A stretch of 43,945 bases of DNA from Gemmatimonadota bacterium (GCA_021324635.1 JAJPIS010000012.1:1-43945); one strand, 5' to 3'. Shown: positions 24,811-33,997, counted from the first letter of the stretch. Translations and numbers: made by a program. Notes: generated by a model not told the origin, from the letters alone.

Positions 24811-26151
24811 CTATGCATTGCGGTCGATGCAGCCGTGGAACCTGGGGTTGTTCTGCTCCTCCTGCGGGATGGGCAGGTTCACATCGGTCCCGTACGGCGA
24901 CTGGTCGACCGGGCTGCTGGCCGGGCCACGGTACCAGGTGCCGATCGGGAACACCGTGGCGGCACTCCGACCATACTGCCGGATGAGCCGCCGCATGTCG
25001 CCCAGGCGGTGCGCGGTCAGGAAGAGCGAGAACGCGCGCTCCTGAAAGAGGAGCGTCACCTGACTGTCGCGCGACGCCGGCACGCTCGCGAGCGGCGTCA
25101 GGCCGCTGAACTCTGCCCGCGCCGCGTTCAGCTTGACGAGGAAGGTCGCCCCGTCCCCATGCTGGAGCGCCGACTCGGCCTCGATCAACCGGGCCTCGGC
25201 CGCCGTCGCCAGCGGCACCGATGAGCTCCGCGTCGGGTACATGAGCTGGACGAAGAGCGGAGTCACCCCGTCGAACCCCGTCGTCATCGCGTTCGCCCAG
25301 AGCACGCGCGGATCGTTGGCGCTGCGGTACGGCAGCCCGTTCACCCCCTCGCTGTCCGACACCGTGGCCTGCCCGTTCTCGTTGATCCGGAACTCGACGC
25401 CGTTCGTCTCGCGGAGCGTGTTCGCCGAGGCGCCGATCAGGTAGTGATAGCCGGCCGGCACGCCGCTCACCGCCGCCGCGGCAGCGTCGAACTGTCCGGC
25501 GTCGAGCAGGACACGCCCGCGGCCGATGGCGATCAGGTTCCGCACCGCGGCGTCGGCGATCGGGAGTCCGGCGGCCGAATCGAACTTGGCCAGCGCGCGG
25601 GCCCACACGGCGGGCGTGGGCAGCGGGTCGCCGTAGGTGATCACCGTGCCGGTCGCATCGATCGTGCTGAACGGAATCCCGGAGCAGTAGCTCTCGCCCA
25701 TGAGGAGCGTCGCGAAGCCCGAGAGCGCGAGCGCCAGGGCGTGTCCGCTGCTGTCCGGGGCGAACTGCGCGTAGGCCGCGGCGACCCGGTCGGCGCTCGC
25801 CCGCGCGATCTGAATGTTCCGGAAGAGGAACAGGTTACTGGTCGAGATGAGCGGCGTGTTGCGTTGGTCGATCTGGTTGTGAACGACGAGGTTGGTACTG
25901 GAGCGCAGCTCGTCGGCGAGCAGTCCGGTGCCGGCGATCAGTCCCCCGCCGTCGTTGGGGTCGGCGCCCAGGTAGGCGAACGCGAAGTCGCCGATCGTGC
26001 CATTGAGGAGGACGGGCAGCGCGCCCGGCCCGGTGAGGGACTTGGGGCCGGGGACGTCCGGATCGCGGACGGTGAGGAGATCGTTCGAATTGCACGCGCC
26101 GAGCGTGGCGGCGAGGAGCGCGAGCGCGGCGACTGGGAGTGCACGGCGCAT
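24811..26151 (-). CDS. SusD/RagB-family outer-membrane lipoprotein
   Basis: A 446-residue surface-binding lipoprotein. The lipobox LLAATLGAC places the lipidated cysteine at about residue 19. It begins with the typical TVRDPDVPGP region, has TPR-like helices (LLMGESYCSGIPFS; WARALAKFDSAAGLP) and the conserved end FLTAHRLGDMRRL, TVFPIGTWYRG, NLPIPQEEQNNP. SusD proteins form the lid of a SusC transporter and capture glycans or, as in RagAB, peptides. ATG 26151 lies two bases after the SusC stop codon (TAA), so the two are translationally coupled. The neighbouring M13 peptidase argues for peptides over sugars as ligand; this is inference. Confidence 0.92.
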   Translation of the reverse strand: MRRALPVAALALLAATLGACNSNDLLTVRDPDVPGPKSLTGPGALPVLLNGTIGDFAFAYLGADPNDGGGLIAGTGLLADELRSSTNLVVHNQIDQRNTPLISTSNLFLFRNIQIARASADRVAAAYAQFAPDSSGHALALALSGFATLLMGESYCSGIPFSTIDATGTVITYGDPLPTPAVWARALAKFDSAAGLPIADAAVRNLIAIGRGRVLLDAGQFDAAAAAVSGVPAGYHYLIGASANTLRETNGVEFRINENGQATVSDSEGVNGLPYRSANDPRVLWANAMTTGFDGVTPLFVQLMYPTRSSSVPLATAAEARLIEAESALQHGDGATFLVKLNAARAEFSGLTPLASVPASRDSQVTLLFQERAFSLFLTAHRLGDMRRLIRQYGRSAATVFPIGTWYRGPASSPVDQSPYGTDVNLPIPQEEQNNPRFHGCIDRNA

Positions 26152-26153
26152 GG

Positions 26154-29138
26154 TTACCACCCCAGGGTGAGGCGCACAGTGTAGTAGCGCACCTGGGGCG
26201 TCACGGCCAACTCGAGCGATGACGGCCCGGTCGCCGGGAACGTATTGGCCTCCGGATCCAGCCCCTTGTAGCGCGTCCAGGTCGCCAGGTTGCGGCCGGC
26301 GAACGTGAGGGTCCCCGACGTGAGACCCACCGCGCGTGGCCAGCGGACCGGCGCGTCGATGCTGACGGCGAGCTCGCGCCACTTCCAGAAGGAGGCGTCC
26401 TTGATGTACGTCCCGAGGTCGCCGAAGGCGGCGCCCGCGACCGCGTCGGCCTGGTCGGCGAGCGGCGTCCGCCGGTCCTGGATCGCCTGGCAGTTGAGGG
26501 CGAGTGCGCACCGGACCGCGGCGTCGAGATCCCAGAGCTTCTGTCCGCCCCGGTAGTCGAAGAGCGCCGAGAGGCGGACCAGGCGGAACAGCGTCACCCT
26601 GGGCGTCACCGACAGCTCGCGCAGCGGGAACGGAGTCCCGACATACTGCGGCGTCGGGCTCATCGTGATCTCGTTGGGCTCGATGATCCCGTCGTGGTTG
26701 GCGTCGGCGAAGTGCTGGATCGTGGGCGCCCAGTAGCCGCCGAGCGGCGAGCCGGCGCGGTCCTGGATGTAGCCCAGCAGGAACGTCAGGGGCGGGATCC
26801 CGGAGCCCAGCGAGATCAGCTTGTTGGCGTTGGCCGAGCCGTTGAGACCGAGGTCGAACACGACCGGCTGGGCATCGACGACGCGGGCGTTGACGAGGAG
26901 CTCGAGGCCGCGGTTCCGGACCTCGCCCAGGTTCACGAACCGCGTCGCGGCCCCGCCGATGCTCGGCGGGAGCGGCTGCTGGACGAGGGCATCGGAGGTG
27001 ATCTTGTTGTAGACCGTGAGCTCGACATTCACGCGCTCGCGGAACAGCCCCGCGTCGAAGCCGCCCTCCAGCTCGCGGGACTGCTCCGGCTTGAGGGCGC
27101 CGTTCCCGGTGCCGCCGACGGTCACCCCGGGCGCGTCGGTGCCGTTGATGGCGACGGGCACTGGCGAGTAGAAGGAGAGCGCCTGGCGGAAGCGCGGGTT
27201 CTGGCCGGATTCGCCGTAGGCCGCGCGGAGCCGAAGCGAGCTCACGACGTCGGTCCGCGGGAAGAAGGGCTCGTCGCTCGTGACCCAGGACAGGTTCACC
27301 GAGGGGTAGTAGACCCGCTTGAAGTCGAAGCCGAAGGCGCTGTTGCGATCCGTCCGCACGGCGCCGCTCAGGTAGACCCGATCGCGCCAGGCGAACTGTT
27401 GTTGGGCGAGGTAGCCGACGGTGACGATCGTCTCGTGCGACTCGCCGACCGTGAACAGCGAGCTCGCCCCCTGGAGCGACTGCGTCCCGGGGCTCAGGTT
27501 GGACCCCGAGGCGCTCGACGAGGTGGTCGCCGTCTTGTAGAAGGAGGCGCCGAGCGTGGACGTCGCCGAGAGCGTCGGACGGAGGGTGTAGCGGGCGCTC
27601 GCGCTGCCGTTCGCCGTGTAGGTGAAGAGGTGTGTCGGCTCGACCTCGCGGAATCCGATCGCCAGGGCCGGGTTCTCCGGGATGGCGCCCGTCGGCAGGT
27701 ACTGCACGTCGGAGCGGTCGACGTCGTCTTCCCCGGCGACGCCGGTGAGGGTGAGCCAGGGCACGGGCAGGAAGTTCGCGGTGGCGCTTCCCGAGAGCCG
27801 GTGGAGATCCTGGAGCGTCTGGAACTGCTCCACCTGGTTGAGCGGGTAGAACGCGTACCCGTGCTTGATCGGATCGTCGAACGCCGAGCCTTGCAGGCCG
27901 CCCAGGATGATGCCGGTGCCCTGGTCACCGTTCTGTGGGCGCGTGAGCCCGCCGTCGACATAGCCGGCGCTCACGGCGAGGTCGAGATTGTCGCGAAGCT
28001 GGGTATGGAGATTGGCCCGGGTGGAGAGGTTGCGCCGCACGTTGTTGATGTACGTCCCGTCCTCGCGCTCGAAGGCGCCGCTCACGTAGTACGTCGTGGC
28101 GGGCCCGGCGCCGCCGCTCACGCTCATGCCGTAGTTGGCGACAGCCCCGACCCGGAATGGGCTGTACCGTTGCAGGGGATTGAGGGAGACGAGAGAGTCG
28201 GATGTCGGCGTGCAGACGCCCAGCCCCTGGGCGATGAGGTTGCAGTTCGTCGTGCGTCCGCCGCCCGCGAGGGTCCCGATCTGCGCGAAGTTCGCGGGGA
28301 AGTCGGCGGGCTGGTGGAGCGCCCCCTGCTCGCCGTAGGCGTCGAACCGCGCGCGGCCCTGGCGCCCCTGCTTGGTCCTGATCTGCACGACGCCGTTGGC
28401 GGCGGCGGTGCCGTAGAGCGCGGTCGCCGCCGGTCCCTTGATGACCTGGATGTCCTCGATGTCGTCGGGGTTGAGATCATTGAGGCGGGACGGGGCCCCC
28501 TCGCCGGTCCCGATGTCGGCCGGCTCCGACGCCGACGTGTTGTCGGCCCGGACGCCGTCGATCACGAGCAGCGGATCGTTGGAGAGTGACACCGAGTTGG
28601 CGCCGCGGATGTGAATCCGGGAGCCGGTGCCGACGGTGCCGCTCCCGAGGGACACGGAGACGCCCGGAAGGCGGGCCGACATGACGTCGGCCACCGTGCT
28701 CACCGCCGCGAGCGGCACGGAGTCGACGGCGAGCGTGCCGATGTTGGACCCGTCCTCCCGCTTGCGCTCCGACGCCCCGGTGGCCGTGATCACCTGCTGG
28801 TCGAGCGTGGCGATGGTCGCCGCGAGCGCCACGTCCAGCGTCGCGCCGGCGCCATCGGGGACGGCGACCTCGCGGGTGACGCTCCGGTAGCCGATGCGGC
28901 GGACGGTGACCTGGTGGGTCCCCGGCGGGACGCTGGCGATCCGGAACCGTCCGTCGTCGCCGGCGACGGCGCCCAACGCGGTCCCGCCGACCTGCACCTG
29001 CGCGGCAGCGATCGGCGCCCCGCTCGCACTGTCCGTCACCCGGCCCGTGATCTCGCCGGTCGCCTGCGCCCGTGCCGCGACGGGCACGAGCGCGATCGTG
29101 GCCGCCCACACCGCCCGCCACACCCGCCAACTCCTCAT
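26154..29138 (-). CDS. SusC/RagA-family TonB-dependent outer-membrane transporter
   Basis: A 994-residue TonB-dependent receptor. After a signal peptide (cleavage near AARA-QA, residue 23) comes a carboxypeptidase-regulatory-like domain (GEITGRVTDSASGAPIAAA, about 26-110), then a plug domain (LPGVSVSLGSGTVGTG, RIHIRGANSVSLSNDPLLVI, GPAATALYGTAAANGVV) and a 22-strand barrel-type C-terminus (VRYYTVRLTLGW). It imports ligand across the outer membrane using TonB energy together with the SusD lipoprotein encoded directly downstream. Start ATG 29136-29138 has GGGAGG nine bases upstream; an ATG nine bases earlier sits right against that site. A MocR regulator gene starts 220 bases away in the opposite direction, so the intervening region probably carries its operators. 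Confidence 0.93.
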   Translation of the reverse strand: MRSWRVWRAVWAATIALVPVAARAQATGEITGRVTDSASGAPIAAAQVQVGGTALGAVAGDDGRFRIASVPPGTHQVTVRRIGYRSVTREVAVPDGAGATLDVALAATIATLDQQVITATGASERKREDGSNIGTLAVDSVPLAAVSTVADVMSARLPGVSVSLGSGTVGTGSRIHIRGANSVSLSNDPLLVIDGVRADNTSASEPADIGTGEGAPSRLNDLNPDDIEDIQVIKGPAATALYGTAAANGVVQIRTKQGRQGRARFDAYGEQGALHQPADFPANFAQIGTLAGGGRTTNCNLIAQGLGVCTPTSDSLVSLNPLQRYSPFRVGAVANYGMSVSGGAGPATTYYVSGAFEREDGTYINNVRRNLSTRANLHTQLRDNLDLAVSAGYVDGGLTRPQNGDQGTGIILGGLQGSAFDDPIKHGYAFYPLNQVEQFQTLQDLHRLSGSATANFLPVPWLTLTGVAGEDDVDRSDVQYLPTGAIPENPALAIGFREVEPTHLFTYTANGSASARYTLRPTLSATSTLGASFYKTATTSSSASGSNLSPGTQSLQGASSLFTVGESHETIVTVGYLAQQQFAWRDRVYLSGAVRTDRNSAFGFDFKRVYYPSVNLSWVTSDEPFFPRTDVVSSLRLRAAYGESGQNPRFRQALSFYSPVPVAINGTDAPGVTVGGTGNGALKPEQSRELEGGFDAGLFRERVNVELTVYNKITSDALVQQPLPPSIGGAATRFVNLGEVRNRGLELLVNARVVDAQPVVFDLGLNGSANANKLISLGSGIPPLTFLLGYIQDRAGSPLGGYWAPTIQHFADANHDGIIEPNEITMSPTPQYVGTPFPLRELSVTPRVTLFRLVRLSALFDYRGGQKLWDLDAAVRCALALNCQAIQDRRTPLADQADAVAGAAFGDLGTYIKDASFWKWRELAVSIDAPVRWPRAVGLTSGTLTFAGRNLATWTRYKGLDPEANTFPATGPSSLELAVTPQVRYYTVRLTLGW

Positions 29139-29286
29139 CGTTCGCATCCTCCCGGAGGCCTGGCGGCGCGGGTCCACCCCCCGCCGCGCGCGGCTCGTCA
29201 ACCGTCGCCCCTGACACAGCCTGACACAGCCAAGACACCTGTCCCGCCGTGCGCCCCAACACAGTAAGACGCTTGCATCGATATGT

Positions 29287-29343
29287 CCATACGCTTCGCC
29301 ACACGGTAGTATCTTGTATGGGTGTTGCGCTGGCCTTCCATAC
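29287..29343. promoter_or_regulatory. CCATAC boxes between the susC-like and MocR genes (candidate operators)
   Basis: CCATAC occurs at 29287-29292 and 29338-29343 on the plus strand and as its complement GTATGG at 29316-29321. Two further plus-strand copies, 22 bases apart, lie at 30813-30818 and 30835-30840, downstream of the MocR gene. MocR/GabR regulators are known to bind pairs of short direct repeats. A TAGTAT sequence at 29307-29312 could be a -10 box for the regulator. Assignment as operators is inference. Confidence 0.4.
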
Positions 29344-29358
29344 ACCGAGATTGACGTC

Positions 29359-30744
29359 GTGTCGGAGTGGACCCCGAAGCTCGGATCGCGGCGCGCGCCG
29401 CTGTATGTGGCGATCGCCGAGGCGATGGCCGATGACGTGGCCGCGGGGCGCCTTCGCCCCGGGGAGCGGATGCCGTCGCACCGGCTGCTCGCGGCCCGGA
29501 TGGGGATCGACCTCACCACCGCCACCCGGGCCTACGCCGAGGCGCGGCGGCGTGGGCTGATCGTCGCCCATTCGGGGCGGGGCACGTTCGTGCGGACCCC
29601 GTCGGGCGGCGCGCCGGGCCCGCTCGCCCGGGTCGTCGACCTGACGCTGAACGGTCCACCGGAGCTCGAGGACGGCGCCGGGCCCAACCGGGCCTGGGGG
29701 GCGGTGCTGGGCGAGCTGGCGGCCGACGCCGGGTTCGCCCGCCTCACCGGGTACGGCGACCCGCAGGGCGTGAGCGAGCACCGGGAGGCGGGGGCCCACT
29801 GGATCGCCGCCCGCGCCCTCGACGCCGCACCCGACCGGGTGATCGTCACCTGCGGCGCGCAGCACGCGGTCGCGGTCGTCCTCGCCAGCCTGGGGGCCGC
29901 CGGCCGGGTCGTGCTCGCCGAAGGGCTCACCTTCCCGGCCATGCTGCCGCTCGCCCGCTACCTCGGCGCGCAACTGGTCGGCGTCACCATCGACCGGCAT
30001 GGTCTCCGCCCCGACGCCCTCGCCGCCGCCTGCCGCGAGCATCGCCCGGTCGCGCTCTGCTGCGTCCCGACGTTCCAGAATCCCACGGTCGCCGTCATGC
30101 CCGAGGCGCGGCGGGCGGAGATCGCCGCCGTGGCCCGCGATCACGGGCTGGCGCTGGTCGAGGACGATGCCTACGGCCCGATCGCCGCCGACGCGCCGAC
30201 GCCGCTCAGCGCCTACGCGCCGGAGCTCAGCTACTACGTCGCGAGTCTCTCCAAGAGCGTCGCCCCGGGACTCCGCATCGCCTACGTGCTGGCGCCCGAC
30301 GCGCGGCGCACGCGGCGGGTCGCGGCCGCGACCGGCGCGACGGTCTGGATGGCCGCCCCGCTACTCGGCGAGATCGCGGCCCGCTGGGTCGGCGACGGCA
30401 CGGCGGCCACGATCATCCGCGCCCGCCGCGACGAGGGCACGGCGCGCCACAGCCTGGCGACGTCGATCCTCGGGCCACGCCTCACGGTATCGCACCCGCA
30501 CGCCTACCACGCCTGGATCGCGCTCCCCGAGCGCTGGTCGAGCCAGGCGTTCGCGGCCGCGGCACGCCTGCGCGGGGTCGCCGTCACGCCGTCGGAGACG
30601 TTCGCCGTCGACCCGACGTTCGCCACCGCCGGTGTCCGGGTCTGCTTCGGAAGCGCCCGCACGCGCGCCGACCTCGCCGACGGGCTCCGCATCCTCGGCA
30701 GGCTCCTCGACGACGAGCCGGAGCACGCCTCGATCCTGCTCTGA
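29359..30744 (+). CDS. MocR/GabR-type PLP-dependent transcriptional regulator
   Basis: A 461-residue fusion. Residues 10-80 are a GntR-type winged helix (PLYVAIAEAMADDVAAGRLRPGERMPSHRLLA is split by the usual turn, then LTTATRAYAEARRRGLI and GRGTFV). Residues 110-455 are a fold-type I aminotransferase domain with the cofactor lysine in SLSKSVAPGLR (Lys299), ALVEDDAYGPI and the CCVPTFQNPTV substrate loop. MocR proteins bind pyridoxal phosphate and sense amino acids or vitamin B6 to switch a neighbouring gene. It is transcribed away from the SusC-SusD-peptidase operon, its likeliest target. I chose GTG 29359 because the winged helix begins directly after it; the frame is open from TTG 29314 and no ribosome site is strong for either. 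Confidence 0.88.
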   Translation: MSEWTPKLGSRRAPLYVAIAEAMADDVAAGRLRPGERMPSHRLLAARMGIDLTTATRAYAEARRRGLIVAHSGRGTFVRTPSGGAPGPLARVVDLTLNGPPELEDGAGPNRAWGAVLGELAADAGFARLTGYGDPQGVSEHREAGAHWIAARALDAAPDRVIVTCGAQHAVAVVLASLGAAGRVVLAEGLTFPAMLPLARYLGAQLVGVTIDRHGLRPDALAAACREHRPVALCCVPTFQNPTVAVMPEARRAEIAAVARDHGLALVEDDAYGPIAADAPTPLSAYAPELSYYVASLSKSVAPGLRIAYVLAPDARRTRRVAAATGATVWMAAPLLGEIAARWVGDGTAATIIRARRDEGTARHSLATSILGPRLTVSHPHAYHAWIALPERWSSQAFAAAARLRGVAVTPSETFAVDPTFATAGVRVCFGSARTRADLADGLRILGRLLDDEPEHASILL

Positions 30745-30886
30745 CACCGGCCGGCAGCGCCCCCGTCCGCCAGCGGCGCCGACCCTCCGCCGATCCGAAC
30801 GCACGCCGCTGGCCATACGCTTTGTCTTTTGGATCCATACATTGGGTGACGGGTCGCGCGGGCGCGGTGGCCGCTCGCAACCCCGG

Positions 30887-31840
30887 TCACTCGATCCTGG
30901 CGACTCCGTTCCCGGGCGTGGGGAAGCGAGTGAAGATCGCCGGGTCGTGGCCCGGCAGGATGAACCGGGGGTCGGCCGCGAGCGAGCGCATCCGGTCCTG
31001 GGCGGCGAGGTTGGCCGCCGAGTCGGCGGGCGCGAAGGTCGCCGCGATCGGCCGGTGCTGGGCGAGGTTCTGGTAGGTATAGACGTTGTCGGACGCGAGG
31101 ACGACCGTGCCCGCCGGTGTCGCCACGCTGATGTACTCCGACGCGAAGGTGTGGCGGCCGCCCGTGTAGGCGGTGATGCCGGGGACGACGACCTTGGCGT
31201 CGCCGTCGATCAGACCGACCCGCCCCGCACGGCGCAATCGGGCGAGCATCATCGCATCGACGGTATCGATGGCGCCCGCCAGCGGCCGGCCGTCGCGTCC
31301 GACGTAGTGCTCGTACTCGGCGCGCTGGAGCCAGATGCGGGCGCGCGGGAAGAGATCGGCGCCGTCCAGGTGATCCCAGTGAACGTGCGAGATGATGACA
31401 TCGGTGACCGCCTCGGGGCGGACGCCCGCGCGCGCGATCGCCTCGGACGGCCGAGTGAAGTCGACGGGCTTCCAGGCAGTGAGGAACTTCTGGCGGTAGA
31501 AGCCGGCGTCGAACAGCACGACGTGCCCCCCCGGCGCGCCGACCGGCTCGAGCACCCAGACGACGAAGGCGAGATCCTGCCGCTCCGTCGAGTCGGCGCC
31601 GAGCACGAGGTCGCGGAGCGGGAAGCCGCGGTAGCCGGCGAACTTGACCGCGTATACGTCGTATCGCGCGGTGGCGGCGGGCGTCTGCGTGCCGCCGGTG
31701 CGCGCCGAGGCGACGAGCGCGAGCGCCGCCGCGAGCGCCGCCGCGAGCGACGCCAGCAGGATGCCGAGCGGCGAGCGGTGCGCGCCGGGTGCCGGCGCGG
31801 TCCACGTCCGGGCGGCGACATGCGGTCGAGCGATGGCCAT
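30887..31840 (-). CDS. Metallo-beta-lactamase-fold hydrolase, lactonase-like, membrane-anchored or exported
   Basis: A 317-residue metallo-hydrolase. The metal site is complete: SHVHWDHLDG (His152, His154, Asp156, His157), GGRHTF (His230), ASDN (Asp251) and LPGHDP (His298). The sequence style (VVWVLEPVGAPGGHVVLFDAGF near the N-terminus) is that of N-acyl-homoserine-lactonase-like and related lactone or ester hydrolases. A hydrophobic segment at 26-45 suggests an inner-membrane anchor or export signal, unlike the cytoplasmic AiiA. It follows the symporter gene by 32 bases on the same strand. ATG 31840 has AGAGAG six to nine bases upstream; ATG 31858 is an alternative. Substrate not determined; a lactone is my best guess. 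Confidence 0.85.
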   Translation of the reverse strand: MAIARPHVAARTWTAPAPGAHRSPLGILLASLAAALAAALALVASARTGGTQTPAATARYDVYAVKFAGYRGFPLRDLVLGADSTERQDLAFVVWVLEPVGAPGGHVVLFDAGFYRQKFLTAWKPVDFTRPSEAIARAGVRPEAVTDVIISHVHWDHLDGADLFPRARIWLQRAEYEHYVGRDGRPLAGAIDTVDAMMLARLRRAGRVGLIDGDAKVVVPGITAYTGGRHTFASEYISVATPAGTVVLASDNVYTYQNLAQHRPIAATFAPADSAANLAAQDRMRSLAADPRFILPGHDPAIFTRFPTPGNGVARIE

Positions 31841-31872
31841 CTCGTTCTCTCTGATCATGGGAGACCGGAACA

Positions 31873-33165
31873 TTAGCACCCGGTCGCCCCGCCGAAGGAG
31901 GGCGCAGGGGCACCGGCCAGCGTGGATTCGCGGACGCCCACGTCGGCGCGGGCGACGAGGAGTGCGGCCGTGAGGTTGCCGGTCGTGTTGACGACGGTGG
32001 CGAAGAGGTCGGGGATCGCGTCGACGGCGATCAGGATACCGAGCCCCTCGACCGGGAGCCCGACGGCCATGAACAGGGGGGCGAGCATCAGGAAGGCGCC
32101 GCGCGGGATACCCGGTGCGACGAATCCGAGAAAGATGCTGCCGATCGTGAGGAGCAGGAGCGCCTGCGTGTGGAGCGGGATGCCGTAGAACCAGGCGACG
32201 AAGAGTGAGCCGATCGGCCACGCGATCGGTCCGGCGATCTTGAAGGTGGAGACCGCGACCGGGAGCACGAAGCCCGAGACGCGGTCGTCGAGGCCGAGCT
32301 GTTGCTCCGCCGACTCGATCAGCGCCGGTAGCACCGCGATCGATGAGCTGGTGCTGAAGGCAATGAGCTGCGGCGGGAGGGCCGCGGCGGCGAACCGCCG
32401 GAGCCCGACACGGGTGGCGAGCGCCACGGTGGGGTAGAGCAGGAGTGTGATGAGGATGCAGCCGGCCGAATAGGCGACGACATAGAACCCGACCGCTCCG
32501 GCGAGCGCCGCGCCGCCCTGGGCGGCGAGCGGCAGAACGAGCGCGAAGACACCGATCGGCGCCAGCGCGATCACCCATCGGACGAGCACCAGCATCGCGT
32601 CCCGAAGCGCGGCGAAGGGTGCGACGATCCGCTCGCGCGTCGTGGCAGGTAGTCGGGTGAGCGCGAGGGCGAACAGGACCGTGAAGATGATGAGCGGCAC
32701 CATGGCGCCGTTGGCGGCGGCGGCGACCGGATTGGCCGGGATGAGTGACACGAGCCAGCTCCCGAACGACTGCGTCGGCTGCCCGCCGAGCTGACCGGCC
32801 GCTTCGGCGGCGCCGGCGGGGAGCGGCGGCCGGACGGTGATCGTGCGCGCGAGCGCGCGGAACACCATCGGCGCCAGCGGGACGATGACGAGCGCCGTGC
32901 CGGTGAGGAGCAGGCCAAAGGCGGCGGCGGTGCGGATGCCGATCCGGCCGATCGCCTTCATGTCGGTCGCCGAGGCGACGCCGGTCACGAGGAGCGAGAC
33001 GACGAGCGGGATGACCGTCATCCGGATGGCGTTGATCCAGGCGGTGCCGATGGGCGCGATGAGGCTCGTGTCGTGGAGCAGCGTGGCGCTCCCCGCGGCG
33101 GCGATCGCGACGCCCAGCACGAGGGCCGCGACGAGCGCGATCAGCACGGTGACGCTCTCTCGCAT
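31873..33165 (-). CDS. Dicarboxylate/amino acid:cation symporter (DAACS family)
   Basis: A 430-residue membrane transporter of the GltP/DctA/GltPh family. It has about eight helices and the two re-entrant-loop landmarks: the serine-rich AFSTSSSIAVLP (about 270-281) and the TM7-8 region VNTTGNLTAALL near the C-terminus, where glutamate carriers have NMDGT then a conserved arginine. The family moves acidic amino acids or C4-dicarboxylates with protons or sodium. The NTTGN variant is less common and the substrate may differ. Start ATG 33165 has GGGAGG six bases upstream. It lies 16 bases after the SDR gene and 32 before the hydrolase gene, which makes a three-gene operon likely. Confidence 0.9.
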   Translation of the reverse strand: MRESVTVLIALVAALVLGVAIAAAGSATLLHDTSLIAPIGTAWINAIRMTVIPLVVSLLVTGVASATDMKAIGRIGIRTAAAFGLLLTGTALVIVPLAPMVFRALARTITVRPPLPAGAAEAAGQLGGQPTQSFGSWLVSLIPANPVAAAANGAMVPLIIFTVLFALALTRLPATTRERIVAPFAALRDAMLVLVRWVIALAPIGVFALVLPLAAQGGAALAGAVGFYVVAYSAGCILITLLLYPTVALATRVGLRRFAAAALPPQLIAFSTSSSIAVLPALIESAEQQLGLDDRVSGFVLPVAVSTFKIAGPIAWPIGSLFVAWFYGIPLHTQALLLLTIGSIFLGFVAPGIPRGAFLMLAPLFMAVGLPVEGLGILIAVDAIPDLFATVVNTTGNLTAALLVARADVGVRESTLAGAPAPSFGGATGC

Positions 33166-33181
33166 GCTGAGCCTCCCTGGC

Positions 33182-33940
33182 TCAGACCATGAGGTCGCCG
33201 CCGTTGATGTCGAAGGACGCGCCGGTGATGTAGCCGGCGGCCTCCGAGGCGGCGAAGCAGACGAGGTCCGCGACTTCCAGCGGGGTACCGAGTCGCGGGA
33301 TGGGAAAGCCGGCGGCGAGCCGATCGAGGAGCTCGGCCGACGCGGTTTCGCGCGTCAGCTCGGTGTCGATCATGCCGGGGCAGATGGCGTTGACGGTGAT
33401 GCCGAACGGGCCGAGCTCCTTGGCGGCGGCGCGGGTGAGACCGAGGAGGCCCGTCTTGGACGTCGTGTAGTGGGCGCCGCCGAGGGTGCTGACCGTCTTG
33501 CCGGCGGTGGACGAGATGTTGACGACCCGGCCGTAGCGTTGGGCGCGCATGGCGGGGAGCGCCGCCCGGATGAGGAGAAACGGGGCGGTGAGGTTGACGT
33601 CGATCGTGGCCCGCCATTCGGCCGGCGTGAGTTGCTCGAAGCGGGTCGGCCGCGCGACGGCGGCGTTGTTGACGACGATATCAACTCGGCCGAAGTGGTC
33701 GAGCGTGTGGCGAACGAGCAGGTCGGGAACCGCCGGGTCGGCGAGGTCGCCGGGGGCGGCGAGCGCGCGGGCGCCGAGCGTGCGGGCGACGGCCGCGGCG
33801 CGATCGGGGTGGCGGGTATTGATGGCGACGCACGCGCCGAGCTCGTGGAGGCGAGTGGCGGCCGCGCGTCCGAGCCCGCGGGCGGCGCCGGTGACGATGG
33901 CCACACGGCCCGTGAACGGGCCTTCGTCGGGTGAGGCCAT
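33182..33940 (-). CDS. Short-chain dehydrogenase/reductase (FabG-like)
   Basis: A 252-residue classical SDR. The nucleotide motif TGAARGLG is at 17-24, NNAA at 91-94, the serine in NISSTAG (143-144), and YTTSK gives Tyr158 and Lys162. GASFDINGGDLMV closes the protein as in FabG and related alcohol/3-oxoacyl reductases. It interconverts an alcohol and a ketone using NAD(P)H in the cytoplasm; the substrate is unknown. ATG 33940 has no clear ribosome site, and a long G/C homopolymer lies only 65 to 110 bases upstream. First gene of a likely operon with the symporter and the MBL-fold hydrolase. Confidence 0.9.
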   Translation of the reverse strand: MASPDEGPFTGRVAIVTGAARGLGRAAATRLHELGACVAINTRHPDRAAAVARTLGARALAAPGDLADPAVPDLLVRHTLDHFGRVDIVVNNAAVARPTRFEQLTPAEWRATIDVNLTAPFLLIRAALPAMRAQRYGRVVNISSTAGKTVSTLGGAHYTTSKTGLLGLTRAAAKELGPFGITVNAICPGMIDTELTRETASAELLDRLAAGFPIPRLGTPLEVADLVCFAASEAAGYITGASFDINGGDLMV

Positions 33941-33997
33941 GGGCGGCGAATATGGGGGCGGCGGGCCCGCCCCCACAACCGCGACGGCCCCGGGAGC

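Noticed and set aside
29213-29232. Tandem CTGACACAGC repeat upstream of the susC-like gene
   Set aside because: Only two 10-base copies. It could be an operator, but there is nothing else to support it and the spacing to the start is not informative.
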